Notes under the pieces: generated by a model | What the model saw: only the letters and a program-made list of their open reading frames with translations | Told to the model about the DNA's origin: nothing | Databases searched by the model: none | Translations under genes and position numbers: made by a program | Part shown: piece by piece, positions 11,601-23,030 of the stretch | How the letters are laid out: the number at the start of each line of letters is the position of its first letter | Position numbering within the stretch: the first letter of the stretch is position 1 | DNA from: Silene conica | Taxonomy: Eukaryota > Streptophyta > Magnoliopsida > Caryophyllales > Caryophyllaceae | DNA length: 64,000 nt | NCBI GenBank assembly: GCA_029255685.2 | Contig: CM055318.2 | Span: forward strand, 2,609,001 to 2,673,000 | Direction: 5' to 3'

Positions 11601-11730
11601 TCATGCTGGGCTCGGGCATGAAGGTCGCACTTATATCATGCCTAATGAAGATGGACAGTACTTGCTTCTGTTTATTAATCTGTTCACTAGTCATATGGAG
11701 CGTTTCGAGAAAATTATTTATGATTTTTAA
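5624..11730 (+). CDS. BAHD acyltransferase, HCT/HCBT-like, tandem copy 1 (3 exons, 447 aa)
   Basis: The exons are 5624-6032, 7103-7375 and 11069-11730, joined by GT-AG introns that all interrupt a codon after its first base. Their 1344 bp encode 447 aa, a normal BAHD length. The family moves an acyl group from acyl-CoA to an alcohol or amine in the cytosol. The catalytic HYVGD is at residues 165-169 and the structural DFGWG at 395-399. The N terminus (STIVKPAKETP) and the C terminus (HMERFEKIIYDF) fit the HCT/HCBT clade. The residue aligned with the HCT arginine handle is Ser371, and the HCT threonine that lines the pocket is Asn384, so shikimate is unlikely as acceptor. Intron 2 is 3.7 kb because a LINE piece and a Helitron lie in it. 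It is about 95% identical in protein to copy 2. The acceptor is unknown. Confidence 0.92.
6165..6350. mobile_element. SINE-like tRNA-derived sequences in intron 1 of copy 1
   Basis: At about 6168-6222 a tRNA-like stretch carries a weak A box (ATGGTTAGGTCATTAG) and a B box (GGGTTCAAATCTC). It is also present in intron 1 of copy 2 (about 27470) and copy 3 (about 36010), so it predates the triplication. At 6226-6350 follows a truncated copy of a second SINE family, in minus orientation (CCACCCGAGGGTGACAGGC, then ACCACTAGACTCCACCC). Fuller members of that family lie at 27613-27935 and 58062-58340. Confidence 0.6.
6351..7060. other. AT-rich insert in intron 1, unique to copy 1
   Basis: Copies 2 and 3 lack this stretch between the SINE-like sequence and the branch-point side of intron 1. 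It is AT-rich, has no convincing reading frame and no clear terminal repeats that I can pair. It is probably an unclassified insertion joined to the truncated SINE. Confidence 0.4.
7496..8159 (-). mobile_element. 5'-truncated L1-type LINE in intron 2 of copy 1
   Basis: A poly(T) tract at the left end is the element's poly(A) tail, so it reads on the minus strand. A 12 bp target duplication, GTACTCAAACAT, flanks it (7484-7495 and 8160-8171). Copies 2 and 3 have the single unbroken site in the same intron. The minus strand from 8159 encodes the end of LINE ORF2: the segment before RNase H (IWITRNNIIFHG) and the RNase H start (VKVDAAW), continuing after one in-frame TGA at 7776-7778 with VLYDPDGRAMAEEYRLIYAE. 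It is a dead 664 bp fragment, truncated at its 5' end as is usual for LINEs. Confidence 0.85.
8281..10824 (-). mobile_element. Non-autonomous Helitron in intron 2 of copy 1
   Basis: Read on the minus strand it begins TCTATATAATAAAA and ends CTAG. About 8 bp before the CTAG lies a hairpin of CGTGCA and TGCACG. It sits between A (8280) and T (10825), as Helitrons do, with no target duplication. Copies 2 and 3 have the uninterrupted site (GTAAATAGCTAATA-like). This defines a 2544 bp insertion exactly. No Rep/helicase is encoded, so it must have been moved by another element. Inside are internal repeats (about 9265-9900) and a CAA tract (about 8966-8994). The host intron still has intact splice sites beyond both ends. 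Confidence 0.88.
9265..9900. repeat. Internal degenerate tandem repeats within the Helitron
   Basis: A unit of roughly 250-350 bp recurs two to three times with drift. Landmarks are TTAATTAAGAAAATGAATTAA (about 9420 and 9670), GGTGTTAAGTATTRTGAAGAG (about 9376 and 9632) and ACATGTTTTATYACAAAA (about 9455 and 9760). It is over 80% A+T and non-coding. Confidence 0.6.
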
Positions 11731-11980
11731 TAAGATTATGAAAAAGCAGTCCGTCTTGTTTGCGATCCACCATCCCTCCTCACCCGTCGTCCTACTTGTA
11801 AATTTGTCTAACGTCATAAGCTTGTAACAGATTTAGCTCATCATAAATGAAAATTTGCGATGAAAAAAGACAACCGTGTACGAAGTATTATGTTTACATT
11901 ATGTGCGGCACAAATTTTATTTGTATTGTAATTATATTAATTAATAAATGCATACGGTGTATGAACGATATTATGTTTTA

Positions 11981-12174
11981 GTAAGTCTTGCTTGTGACGG
12001 GTCACCATTTGTGACGGATATTTTGTGAGATAAAATGTATATAAAATGAGTTAGTGGAGAAAGGGGACCACATGAATAGTGTCGGAGAGAGAGAAAAAGT
12101 GAGTATTTTGTGAGAGGAAACGATATCCGTTATAACCTTGCGACGGAGACCGCCGTCACAAATGAGAATTTGTG
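11981..12174. mobile_element. GTGACGG-family MITE downstream of copy 1
   Basis: One end is AGTCTTGCTTGTGACGG and the other, reversed, CACAAATTCTCATTTGTGACGG; TGTGACGG words recur inside. A 9-10 bp duplication TTATGTTT(T)A flanks it (11971-11980 and 12175-12183). The homologous downstream region of copy 2 (about 30230) has the site empty. The 9 bp duplication points to Mutator-like transposition. Confidence 0.8.
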
Positions 12175-12709
12175 ATTATGTTTACATTCTGAGAATTTCG
12201 GGACCTAATTTATTCCTAAAATGACCCAAAAGAGTGACCAATACGATACTTGACCTCTACGTTGGCCCCGAATTGACCAAATCCAACCCCACCTCATATA
12301 CATTAGACACAAAATGACTCGATGTAAGTAATTTAAGTAAAATCCAAATGGAAAATGTCTCGCAGCGATACGGTTTGTATAGGCGTATATGGAGGGGTGC
12401 AGGGGATGCACACACACCCCGTTTGTTAAAAAATAAGTATAATTTTGTGTAATTAATAGACATATTAACTATGTTAGTCTAATGGTTCGGGGTAGATTTT
12501 CTTTGTCTAAGGTAAGGGTTCAATACTTCAAATAAATAATTTTTTCCAATGTTTTTTTTGCCATTTATTTTATTTATATTTTTTCCAATCACACAATAAA
12601 CTATATTGTTAAAACCAAATTTTTATTATATAAACATAATTTCGCAATTTTCGTAATTTCGTTAATTTTTATTGTTTTCTTACTGAGAGTTGCAAGTTGC
12701 AACTTCGTC
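12175..12709. other. Region downstream of copy 1, before the LTR element
   Basis: The part 12190-12375 is homologous to sequence after copy 2 (30250-30500) and marks the duplicated unit's downstream flank. About 12380-12600 is an unclassified repeat-like insert with a GGGTTCAATACTTC word. From about 12660 the sequence is the start of the upstream module of copy 2, cut by the retrotransposon at 12714. Confidence 0.5.
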
Positions 12710-12714
12710 GTAAT

Positions 12715-13347
12715 TGTTTAGGTCAAAATTTACCTAATGTTCTTTTAGGAGGTTATAGTGATTCCAAACCTAGTAGGTGATGTATTTAGACAAAGTAAAT
12801 ATTTAGAAGAGTAAAAAGAAGAAGTGTGAGGGACGAGAGGGTTGATGACGCAGGAAGCCCCTTGGGGAAAAACTGCGGGAAGAAGATTTCTTCCAAGTTC
12901 CACTAGAATTCTCTTTCAGAGTGTGTGTGCGTTTACAAGTATTTGTTGAGTTTTCTTAGTGTTGTGTATGCTATGTATGATAATGAATGAATGAACTAAT
13001 GATACAAGGTTAACATATATATACAATTATGCTTGTATTGACCGTTGGATGCTCCTTCCATCCAACGGATCCTTCTTCTCCTTTTGTCCCATTTTGGCTT
13101 CTTTACTCTAGCTGCTTTTTCTGGCTCTCCCTGTGTGTGTGGCCATTTCGGGCAATCCTCGAGCCCTGGCATTTCGTCCTCTTCTTCTTTCTCGTTTCCA
13201 GTGCTCTCTTCCTTCTTGTGCAATCCTCTTCCCATATGACTTTCCTTCTTGCTTTTCCTTTGACTTTGGATGCCACATGTACATGCCCCATCCACTTAGA
13301 CGATGCCACGTGTTAGCTTATAAAAATGTCATTTTTAGGGCATAACA
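12715..13347 (-). repeat. 3' LTR (element orientation) of the Tat element
   Basis: This 633 bp LTR is about 99.5% identical by eye to 22278-22910. On the element strand it begins TGTTATGCCC and ends CTAAACA. It adjoins the target duplication at 12710-12714. Confidence 0.95.
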
Positions 13348-13744
13348 TTAGCCCCCAGTTCTTGCCGAAATTTATTTGTGCGAGAACTCCTGCAGATATC
13401 GGATCCAGGACTTTGATTATGGACTTCTTGCAGAAATGTCGGGTAGGGTTGGCAGTCGATGAGACCTTGATGCGACGTGCGCCAGTTTCAACAAGTGCCT
13501 CCTTTAATGCATGCCAACCGCCCGCCAACTGTCCCCCATTCAATTCGAATTTCGAATTTACCTCCCTTATTTAAACCTCTCTTTAACCTCCACTACTTTT
13601 ACCATTCATTTTTCATCTTCCTTTCTTTTTACCTCTTCTCCTTTTCTCTCTCAACTTCTTCAACTTCCGATCCTGCCAATCCGTCTTCCGCCTTCTTTCT
13701 CCGTCAAGGTACGACCTTCTCACGTTTCTTTTTTCACATTTTCA

Positions 13745-15666
13745 ATGGCTTCAAACACCTTCTCTGAACGTCCCCTGCTACATAACAAATACCGCGTTGA
13801 TTCCTGCTTCGCCTTGATAGAACCGTCCGTAGTTAGGGACTTCTTTCCCTTTGACGAGAATGTTGACATGATCGTTCCCCGCCCTGGGCAAGCGCCTGAC
13901 GCGTATTGTCCGGGATGGACTACCCTTTATGTGTACCCGTTTTCTTTGGGTTTATCTTTCCCGTTTCCCCCCTTGGTGCAAGAGTTCCTTCGCCATTCCA
14001 AGCTGCCCCTTTGGCAAATAAATCCTCATGCCTGGAGGATTCTCCTGTCTCTCTCTATGATAAGCGGCCGTCACTCTATTGACATTTCTCTGGGGGATTT
14101 AGCCCATTTTTATGCGGTTCGGGGCTTGGGTGATGCTCAGTACACCCTTCGAGCTCACTCTAAGATTGACCTCCCCATTATCCTTCCGAAAAAGGCTAAG
14201 GATGCTGGATGGTCCACTCAGTTTATTTACGTACGAGTGGACTCGCTCCCCGCGCCTGCTGATTACATCTTCCAGGACCCAGTTATTGATAGCAAAGGTA
14301 CCGGCAGTTTCTTCCTTCTGTCTTTCGTTCTCGTTACTGCTCACGCCCTTACACCTTTTCCTGTGCAGGTGTGAAAGATCTGATTCCCTCGCCCAATATC
14401 ACCGAGACCTATAATAAGTTGTTTGGGCTGGACGCTGATTCCCGCTGCTTCAATACTTTATTTGCCCAAGAAGAGCCCGCAGAGATGTCTACCAGCTCAA
14501 CCCAGACGAAGAAAACGCCCACGGAGCTGCTCGCTGAACGCAGGAAGATGATGCTGATCTCGTCGGTCAAGCCTTTGTCAAAGAGGAAGTTGGAGCCTGG
14601 GGAGCCCTTGCCTGCCCCTAAGAAAGCTGCTTTGCCTGCTCCTGCTGAGTCATCTCCCTCCGTCACCCCCTTTTGTCCTCCTCCTCCTGCAGTCTCTTCC
14701 AGGACGCGCCACCGAGCTTCTACTTCCACTGCCTTGGTCAAGAAGTCTGCTGCTCCTATCATTGAGGATTTGAGCGAGGATATCATCCGTTTGCCAGAGG
14801 GCTTCAGCTGTCAGCTGGAGGAGGATCCTTGGCCCGCCATGGGTCGCCTGTTGACTCCTGGTTCCAAGGCAGCGCTGAAGGGCCAGCCTGTGGTGCCGTT
14901 ATGGCGCCAGGCTACAGAGGACATTTTCGCGGTGAGTTTTCCCTTTTTCCTTGCGCTTGTTGTGTCTTTGTTTTGGTCGACTGACATCTCTCCTGGATCC
15001 CCTTGTCAGGGCTTCCAAAAGATGCTGATGGGGTGCAGCGAGGCTGAGGCTGCATTCCAGGATGCCAAGACTGGGCTAGATGCCGAGAGAGGTCTTAGGG
15101 TGCGGAAGTCGGAGGAGTTGGCCCACTGCCAGGCAAGGGTGAAGGAGCTGGAGGGTGTCCTTGCGGAGCAGGGTAGGAAAAGAGATGAGGAGCTTGCTGA
15201 GCTGCGCAGAGAGAGGGATGGAGAACTTGCTGAGCTTCGCAGAGAGAGAGACCAGGCCTTAGCGGAGCAGGGTGCACGGTTGAGAGCCGTGGTGACCAAG
15301 AAGAAGAAGTTGTCCCAGCTGCTATACAACATGACTACCTTCTCTGCCCTGGAGGCAAGAATATCCTGCATGGAAGAGTTTGGGGCGGGGGAGCATACTA
15401 AGTGGAGCTTGGAGGAGGAGAGGAAGCTTATGGAGCAGATGTTCCCAGTACCTCCCACGCTTCCGGACTTTTCTGACCTCAACCCCGATGGATCCCTCCG
15501 CTCTCCAATTCCTGGCTCTCCCGAGGTCCAGAGCGCTCCTCCAGGATCTCCTGCTCCAGTCGGCGTCTTTCAGGATCAGCTTGTTGATGTTGCTGCGGAG
15601 GCGGGCTCCTCTTCTACTCGGCACTCTGGCGGTGAGCAGGTTGTGGGGGAGGCTCCTGATGTTTAA
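13745..15666 (+). other. Antisense ORF region of the Tat element (Transposase_28-like, coiled coil)
   Basis: On the strand opposite gag-pol, between integrase and the 3' LTR, lies the aORF known from Retand/Ogre-related elements. The first part (from the ATG at 13745) resembles the 'putative gypsy type transposon' domain (PF04195): VVRDFFPF, then FSLGLSFPFPPL and INPHAWRIL. The later part is Pro/Ser-rich, then strongly coiled coil (repeats of ELAELRRERD). Canonical GT-AG introns appear to lie between parts, as described for this gene family. A TATA-like TATTTAAA at 13568-13575 sits upstream, so it may have its own promoter. Its function is unknown. It belongs to the fossil element, not the host. 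Confidence 0.75.
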
Positions 15667-16333
15667 TTTCTGCGCCCTTGGTGGCATTCTGGTTTAGTTG
15701 TTTTTATGCTTGTTTTGTTGGCTGGGCTGGTGCCCTGAATATTTCTGTGCCCTGGGCCCTGCGTGGCGGGCCTTTATTTGTTTTTGCTTTTTTCTGGTAC
15801 ATTTGAACTCCTTACTGGGCGGTCCCAGGAATCTTCAGCAGTCGTTTGTGCTGCTTTTTAAGTATGCGTCTACGGACGCTTTTTATGCCTTGTGTGTTTC
15901 GTTTTTGTTTGCGCATGCTCGTGTATTTTTGGCCATGTGTGGGTGCTGGCTTCAGGGTATACCCATCTCAGTCAGAGGCTGCCAGGCTTTCGTGAGTGCT
16001 AGGTATCGTGGGCGACAGTGTCCCAGTTGCCTGTACTTCGCCGTGCTCACGCAATGTGGAGGGTTTTGAGTGTGATTTGACTCAATTTCGCTTTTCTAGT
16101 GACAACATACTGCAAGTATTCATGATAAAAAATACCTCAAATAGATTTTTATTGATCACCGAATTGGTTTTGTTTTTCAAATAACTCCCTCAGGATGGCT
16201 GGATCCTGGGGGTGATACATTTGTGGATGATTAAAATACGAAATGCTTAAACATAGAATAAGTAAGTAAATACCCTAGGATTAGGATGTAGGTCCTGGGC
16301 GCGGATTCTGAAAGAACATCTCGGTGTGCTTCC

Positions 16334-17494
16334 TTATACGTGATACTTTTTTAGGTGGAGGATATTCCAAGGTCTGGGCACCATGTTCCCTTCCATGTCC
16401 ATCAGCCTGTAGGACCCGCTTCCCGTTGTGCTTTCCACCTGATAAGGTCCCTCCCAATTGTAGGCGAATTTTCCGGCACTTGCATTTTTTGTGTTCTGGA
16501 ACACTTTCCTGAGGACTAGGTCTCCTACCTGGAGGGTTCTGACCTTAACGTTCTTGTTGTAACTTCGGGCTACCATTTGCTTATAAGCGGCCATTCTGAT
16601 TGCGGCGCTGGTTCTGAGCTCATCTATTGTGTCCAGGCTGCTGGCCATTTCTGTCTGATTGCGTTCTTCCGTTAGGCAGCCGTATCTCTGTGTTGGTACT
16701 TTCACCTCTGCTGGAATGACAGCTTCTGCCCCAAAGACTAGGCTGAAGGGGGTTTGACCCGTTGCTGTCTTTGGGGTCGTCCTGTCAGACCATAGGACCA
16801 AAGGCAACTCGTCTGCCCACTTTACTCCAGCTTCCTCCAGTCTCTTTTTCATGTTGTCCATGACTATCCTGTTGCTGGATTCTGCCTGGCCATTCGTCTG
16901 TGGGTACCTGGGAGCAGCTTTTAGTAGGGTGATATTCCAACTAGCACAAAATGCTTCGGTTTTGTTAGATATGAACTGTGAGCCGTTGTCGCACACTATT
17001 TCAGAGGGTATACCGAATCTGCAGATTATGTTTCTTTTAAGGAAAGATATCACCTGATTTTCTGTAACCTGGGGGAAGGCCTCTGCTTCTATCCACTTGG
17101 AGAAGTAGTTTGTTAGCGCGAGCATGTAGGTTCTGTTCCCAGGTGCTCTGGGCAGCGGTCCTACTATGTCCATTCCCCATTTCATGAAGGGCCAGGGTGA
17201 TATGATTGGATGCAAAGGTTCAGCGGGCTGATGCGTGACAGGGGCGTGTTTCTGGCAGGCTTCACATTTCTTGGCTAGTTCTACTGCATCTCTTTGTATC
17301 GTCGGCCAGAAGTATCCCATTCTGATTGCTTTGTTGGATAAGCTCTTGCCCCCTGCATGATTTCCGCAGTTTCCGCTGTGGAGATCGTGCAAGACTGTCT
17401 GTGCCTCTCCGTCGCCCAGACACCTCAGGTAGGGTCCTGCGAGCGATTTCCTGAACAACACACCATCTATTAGTATGAATCCGGAAGCTTTCAT
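16334..17494 (-). other. Integrase part of the Tat element
   Basis: It shows an HHCC zinc-binding end (HSGNCGNHAGGKS, then CEACQKHA), the core around WGMDIVGPLPRAPGN and the D,D-35-E region (CDNGSQF and later residues). It belongs to the LTR retrotransposon at 12715-22910. Confidence 0.9.
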
Positions 17495-17620
17495 TTTGAA
17501 TCCCCTTATCTCTTTCTTGTCAGCTGGTAGGGTTCCGTCTTTCAGCCACCTTTGGTAAGGTGACCTCCAGTCCTCTGGCTGCTCCGCGGTGTTGCTGAGG
17601 ACGCCTAACCCGGCCTCCCA

Positions 17621-19618
17621 CTAGGTGCTAGAATTTTCAACTTCTCGGTCTTCCTGGGAAGTTGAAGGTTCCAGCACATGGGTGATGGGGATTGAGGAGA
17701 TGTCTTCGGGCTTGAATGTTGCCCCCAGGTTAGCCAGCGCGTCTGCTTCTGCGTTCTGCTCTCTGGGTATTTGCTCTATTTTGAAGGTGATGAACCTTGC
17801 CTGCTTGTCTTTGACTACCTCCAGGTAGGCTGCCATCCTGGGATCTTTAGCTTCATACTCACCGTTGATATGATTTACTATGAGCTGTGAGTCGCTGAAC
17901 GCCTGCAGATATCTGACCTTGAGGTCCAGGGCCAGCTGGAGTCCCTGGATCAAGGCCTCATATTCTGCTACATTGTTGGTTGCTTGGAACTCGCATCGGA
18001 CTGCCTGCACGATCATATCTCCCTGAGGGGATCTGAGCACCATTCCTACCCCCGCTCCTCGGCTGTTAGAGGCTCCGTCCACGTGCAGCGTCCAGCAGTT
18101 TTCTTCGGAGTCCATTTCTGGGGGTAGGATTTCTTTGGCTGCTTCTTTTTCCATTCCTGGGCTAAAATCAGAGACAAAGTCTGCAAGGGCTTGCGATTTT
18201 ATCGCGGTCCTTGTTTCAAATTTCAGGTCGTAGCCGCTCAGGTGGACTGACCATTTGGACATTCTTCCAGAAAGTTCTGGTTTACTCAATATGGGTCTCA
18301 GGGGGTAGCTAGTCAAGACGGATATGGAGTGAGACTCAAAGTAAGGTCTCAGTTTGTACGAAGCTGTAACTAAAGCAAGGACGAGTTTTTCAGGAGCAGT
18401 GTACCTGGTCTCTGCAGGTAGCAGAGACTTACTGATGTAGTAGACTGGATGCTGGGTTCCTTCGTGCTCCCGCACCAGCACTGCGCTTACCGCTACCTCG
18501 GTTACTGACAGGTATAAGTACAACGGCTCCCCCTGCTCCGGTTTGGATAGGAGCGGTGGGGTGCTGAGGTACTTCTTTAATTCTGTGAACGCCTTTTCGT
18601 GCTCTTCTGTCCACTCAAATCTCTTGCTTTTCCGTAGTATGTCATAAAACAGTCGGCATCTGTCGGAGGATCTGGAGATGAAACTATTCAGAGCTGCCAC
18701 CCTGCCGGTCAGTTTCTGCACGTCTTTCGGCTTTTGGGGGGATTCCAGCTGCAGGAGCGCTTTAATCTGCTCGCTACTTGCCTCGATTCCCCTTTGCGTG
18801 ACCATGTACCCCAGGAACTTCCCACTGGAGACTCCGAACGTGCACTTGGAGGGGTTTAGCTTCATCTGGTACTTCCTCAAGATGCTGAAGGTTTCTTCCA
18901 GGTGTTGGGCGTGTTGGCTGGCTGCTTTGGATTTGACAACCATGTCGTCTATGTAGACTTCCATGGTTTTGCCAATTTGATCTTTGAACATCATGTTCAC
19001 CAGCCTCTGATATGTGGATCCTGCATTTTTTAAACCGAATGGCATAACGTTATAACAGTAGATACCTCTTTCAGACCTGAATGCCGTTTTTTCCTGGTTT
19101 TCCGGATGCATTTTGATCTGGTTGTATCCGCTCCAGGCGTCCAGGAATGTGAGCATCTCATGGCCTGCGGTTGCATCCACCATTGCATCTATGTGTGGTA
19201 GAGGGAACGGGTCCTTAGGGCACGCCTTGTTGAGGTCGGTGAAGTTTACACACACCCTCCACTTTCCGTTCTTTTTGGGGACCACTACCACGTTGGATAG
19301 CCATTCCGGATAGGCTACTTCCCTGATCTTCCCTGCGGCCAGGAGGTCGTCCACCTCCTGGTTTATCACCTGGTTTCTTTCTGCGGCAAATTTTCTTCTC
19401 TTTTGTTGGACCGGCTTGTAGCCGGGGCTTACACTCAACCTGTGTGAAATTACGTTTGGGTCTATCCCCACCATGTCCTCGTGGGACCACGCAAAGCAGT
19501 CAATGTTAGCTTTTAACAAATTTAACAGTTCTGAACGAACGGTACCTGTACACTCTGCTCCCACCAGTACCTTCCTCTCTGGGTGCAGCGGGTCCAGGGG
19601 AATTTCCTCTACCTCCAC
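17621..19618 (-). other. Reverse transcriptase with dual RNase H of the Tat element
   Basis: The RT shows WRVCVNFTDLNKACPKD, FLDAWSGYNQI, VMPFGLKNAGSTYQ and the active-site YIDDMVVKSK. The usual Ty3 RNase H follows (VYYISKSL). A second RNase H of archaeal type comes next (LHVDGASNSRGAGVG, then FSDSQLIVNHINGEY and NAEADALANL). Two RNase H domains in tandem are a hallmark of Tat elements. Confidence 0.92.
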
Positions 19619-19879
19619 TTGGGGAGGTTCTTCGTAGGTTCCCCTGACCTGCTTTGCCTGTGATTGCTATGCTGGAGGAGGAGTGGCTGTGGGCTTGAGT
19701 GCTACTTTGTAACAGCTCCTTGCTTCTTCCTGGTATCCCCTTATGGTCTGGACTCCCCACGGCGTAGGGAACTTGAGGCACTGGTGGTATGAAGACGGGA
19801 TGGCTTTCATATCATGTATCCATGGCCTGCCCAGGATGACGTTGTAGGTGGAGGGACCGTCAATTACCAGGTACCTTAC

Positions 19880-22252
19880 TTACTTGTTGATTCCTCCGGC
19901 GTAGGTCGGGATCATGATTTCTCCGAGCGAATGCTTTGTTTCTCCGCTGAATCCCACCAGTGGAACCGCCTTTTTGGTTAGGTCTGCTTCCCCAAATCCC
20001 ATACTTTTCAGCGTCTCCAACATGATGATATTGACTGAGCTCCCCGTATCTACCAGAATCTTCTTCACCCTACAATTCCCTATGGATAGGGTGATGATCA
20101 GGGCGTCATCATGGTACTCAGCACCCTCTTCTACATCCGTCTCGTCGAAGCTGACGACCGGCAGATCCTGGGCGCTGATCCTGCACGAGGACTCTGGCTT
20201 GTCTCCTTTAACTCGGGTGGCGTGCCTTTTGGCTGCGGAATAGGTGAGTCCGCACAGCTCCGAGCCCCCTGTTATCACGTTAATAGTTCTAGTGCAGAGA
20301 GGTGGGCTAGAGGGTGCTACCTGGCGAGTTGCGTTCACCTTGGTTCCTTTTGGCAAGATGTGGTTCAGATTACCCTGCTCGTACTGGTACCGGACTTCTT
20401 TTCTGAGGGTGATGCAATCTTCGGTTGTATGCCCGATGTCTTCGTTGTGGAAGTCACACCTTAGGTTGGTGTCCCTTCCGTCCTTGCTTCTTTCTTCTGC
20501 CCGCTTCTTGGGCCACTTCACCTTTTCTCCCAACTCCTTTAGTGCTTTGATTAGTCCTGCAAGATTAACAGTGAAACCATACTCTTGTACCTTTGGCGGC
20601 AGATTTGGGTCATTCTTCCAGTTTTTTCCTCCAGAAACCTTATGCACCGGCCTGTTGTAAGGTTTGGATTTCTCCTGCCTGTCTGCTGCTGGTGCCTTTC
20701 TGCTGGTGGAAGCGGAGCCGCAACTGATCCTCCTGGGCCCTGCATCTTCTTCCAGTCGGATGACATCCAACGCCTTTTGCTGAACCTTAGCATAAGCCGT
20801 GCATGGCCACTTGGTGAGCTCCTTGTATAGGTCGGAGGCCTGTGGTAGCCCCCAGCGAAAGGCGTGGATGGCGGCTTTTTCCTCGCAATGGGGTATTGAC
20901 ACCATCTCTTTGTTGAATCGGGCTAGGTAGTCTCTGGTGGACTCTCCATCGCCTTGCTGGATCTCGTAGAGGTCGCTGCTCTGCTTTTCTGGCCGCCTAC
21001 TGCTGGCGAACTGCTGGTTGAACGCATTCACCAGGTCCGCAAAGCTGGAAATGCTGGAGTTGGGCAGGGTGACGAACCACTGGAGGGCAGCTCCGGAGAG
21101 AGTGGATCCGAACCCTTTACACATGCATGCCTCCTTCAGGGAGCCTGAGGCCGTGATTACCATCATCTTCTGCTTGTATTGGTTGATGTGGTCTATCTGA
21201 TCAGCCGTTCCGTCGTAGCTGGTCATATTTGGTGGAGTGAATCCTTTGGGCACATCTACCGAGACGATGTTGTGGGTGAATGGCGAGTCTGCGTAGCTGT
21301 CTGGGGCCGCTTTCTCCAGGGGCCTTGGCATTCCTGGTATGCGGCTGACTAAGTCCCACAGCTCCCTGTACTGGTGCTCCCATGGGTTCGGTCCTGCAAG
21401 AGGGTTAGCGAAATTCCAAGGGGTAGTATGAGTAAGAGGTGCATACCCTGGCGCTCCTGGGGTCTGGCCGACCGCGGGCTGGCAGAGTGCTTGAAGACTC
21501 ATCGGCACGGTGTGCACTATCGATGGCGTCTGCTGGGTGGAGTATCCCGATGAGCCAGCCCCCAGTAGGGGTGGTTGCCTTGCTGATGACCCTTCCCCTT
21601 GTGTCCAGACTGAGGTAGGGGTGAAAAAAGGTCCTGCATTACCATGTTGGTTAGTATTAACGGGTAATCTTACAGATCCGTTACCTGGGGCTCCCGTTTG
21701 CGGTTGCGGTGAGTCCAGGTTGATGGAGAGGTAGCCCAATCCTGAGGGAGTGATTCTCTCGGAGGGAGTTAACCCTGCGAGATCTAGTCTGGTGACTATC
21801 TCGTTGGGGATGGCCCTGGCTTCGACTCTGCTCCCTGGAGGTCTTGGGACTCCTGCCTCTGCGCCTGGATTTCCGCTGACGCGTGGAAGTTGATTCTGAG
21901 TCGTGGCTAGCTTTCTGAGCTCCTGGTTGTCCTTCCTTAAGCCGTCGACTGCTTGATGGAGGGTGAAGATTCCTTCCATCATCGTCTTCCACATGGCTGG
22001 GGTGGGAGCATCTGCCGAGCCCGAGCTGGCCGCTGTATTGCCGCTAGTGACGCCTGACTGTGTCTGCGGAGTACTGACAGCGAGGGGAGCGGTCACCTTC
22101 AGGGTTGGAGATTCCTGACTCTCCACGGAGATGGGAGAAGTTTCTGTTACCGCTGGGGTGGGTTGTGGGTTTGTTTGAGGAGCTGGGTTTGTCATTTTGA
22201 GAGATTTTCGAGGGTTTTTCAGGATTTTTACGCTTTTGGGTTGAATAATCAC
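19880..22252 (-). other. Gag and protease part of the Tat element
   Basis: About 790 residues. A disordered Pro/Thr/Ser-rich N terminus is followed by a retrotransposon Gag domain (about residues 350-480; LSGAALQWFVTLPNSSI and ESTRDYLARFNKEM). A zinc-knuckle-like CDFHNEDIGHTTEDC follows, and near the end a protease with LVDTGSSVNII. The start lies just inside the 5' LTR and primer site. Confidence 0.88.
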
Positions 22253-22277
22253 TACAGCCCCACGGTGGGCGCCAAAA

Positions 22278-22910
22278 TGTTTAGGTCAAAATTTACCTAA
22301 TGTTATTTTAGGAGGTTATAGTGATTCCAAACCTAGTAGGTGATGTATTTAGGCAAAGTAAATATTTAGAAGAGTAAAAAGAAGAAGTGTGAGGGACGAG
22401 AGGGTTGATGACGCAGGAAGCCCCTTGGGGAAAAACTGCGGGAAGAAGATTTCTTCCAAGTTCCACTAGAATTCTCTTTCAGAGTGTGTGTGCGTTTACA
22501 AGTATTTGTTGAGTTTTCTTAGTGTTGTGTATGCTATGTATGATAATGAATGAATGAACTAATGATACAAGGTTAACATATATATACAATTATGCTTGTA
22601 TGGACCGTTGGATGCTCCTTCCATCCAACGGATCCTTCTTCTCCTTTTGTCCCATTTTGGCTTCTTTACTCTAGCTGCTTTTTCTGGCTCTCCCTGTGTG
22701 TGTGGCCATTTCGGGCAATCCTCGAGCCCTGGCATTTCGTCCTCTTCTTCTTTCTCGTTTCCAGTGCTCTCTTCCTTCTTGTGCAATCCTCTTCCCATAT
22801 GACTTTCCTTCTTGCTTTTCCTTTGACTTTGGATGCCACATGTACATGCCCCATCCACTTAGACGATGCCACGTGTTAGCTTATAAAAATGTCATTTTTA
22901 GGGCATAACA
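22278..22910 (-). repeat. 5' LTR (element orientation) of the Tat element
   Basis: This is the partner of 12715-13347 and has the same 633 bp length. The target duplication GTAAT follows at 22911-22915. Confidence 0.95.
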
Positions 22911-23030
22911 GTAATAATTAATTGTTTTCTATTACTATTATGTTCCATTTTCAAACCTCCCTAAATTCTCGCCCCGGAAGACAAGGGCATTCTCATGCCG
23001 GCTTCTCGAGTAGTATTTAAAATTGTTTTC

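Larger units (their letters stand above)
12715..22910 (-). mobile_element. Ty3/gypsy Tat-lineage LTR retrotransposon (Retand-like), nearly whole
   Basis: Two 633 bp LTRs (12715-13347 and 22278-22910) begin and end TG/CA and are flanked by the 5 bp duplication GTAAT (12710-12714 and 22911-22915). The element reads on the minus strand. In its own order it has a 5' LTR at right, a primer site (TGGCGCCCACCGTGGGGC) at about 22256-22277, gag-protease (19880-22252), reverse transcriptase with RNase H (17621-19618), integrase (16334-17494), an antisense gene (13745-15666) and a purine-rich tract at about 13348-13360. A second, archaeal-type RNase H and the antisense ORF mark the Tat lineage. By eye the LTRs differ at about three sites (about 0.5%), so insertion was recent, of the order of 0.2-0.4 million years. 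It looks nearly whole, with about two or three frame breaks. Confidence 0.95.

Noticed and set aside
13511-15666. Long plus-strand frames that look like host genes
   Set aside because: They sit between the integrase and the LTR of the Tat element, on the opposite strand, exactly where the family's antisense gene lies, and match its domain type.
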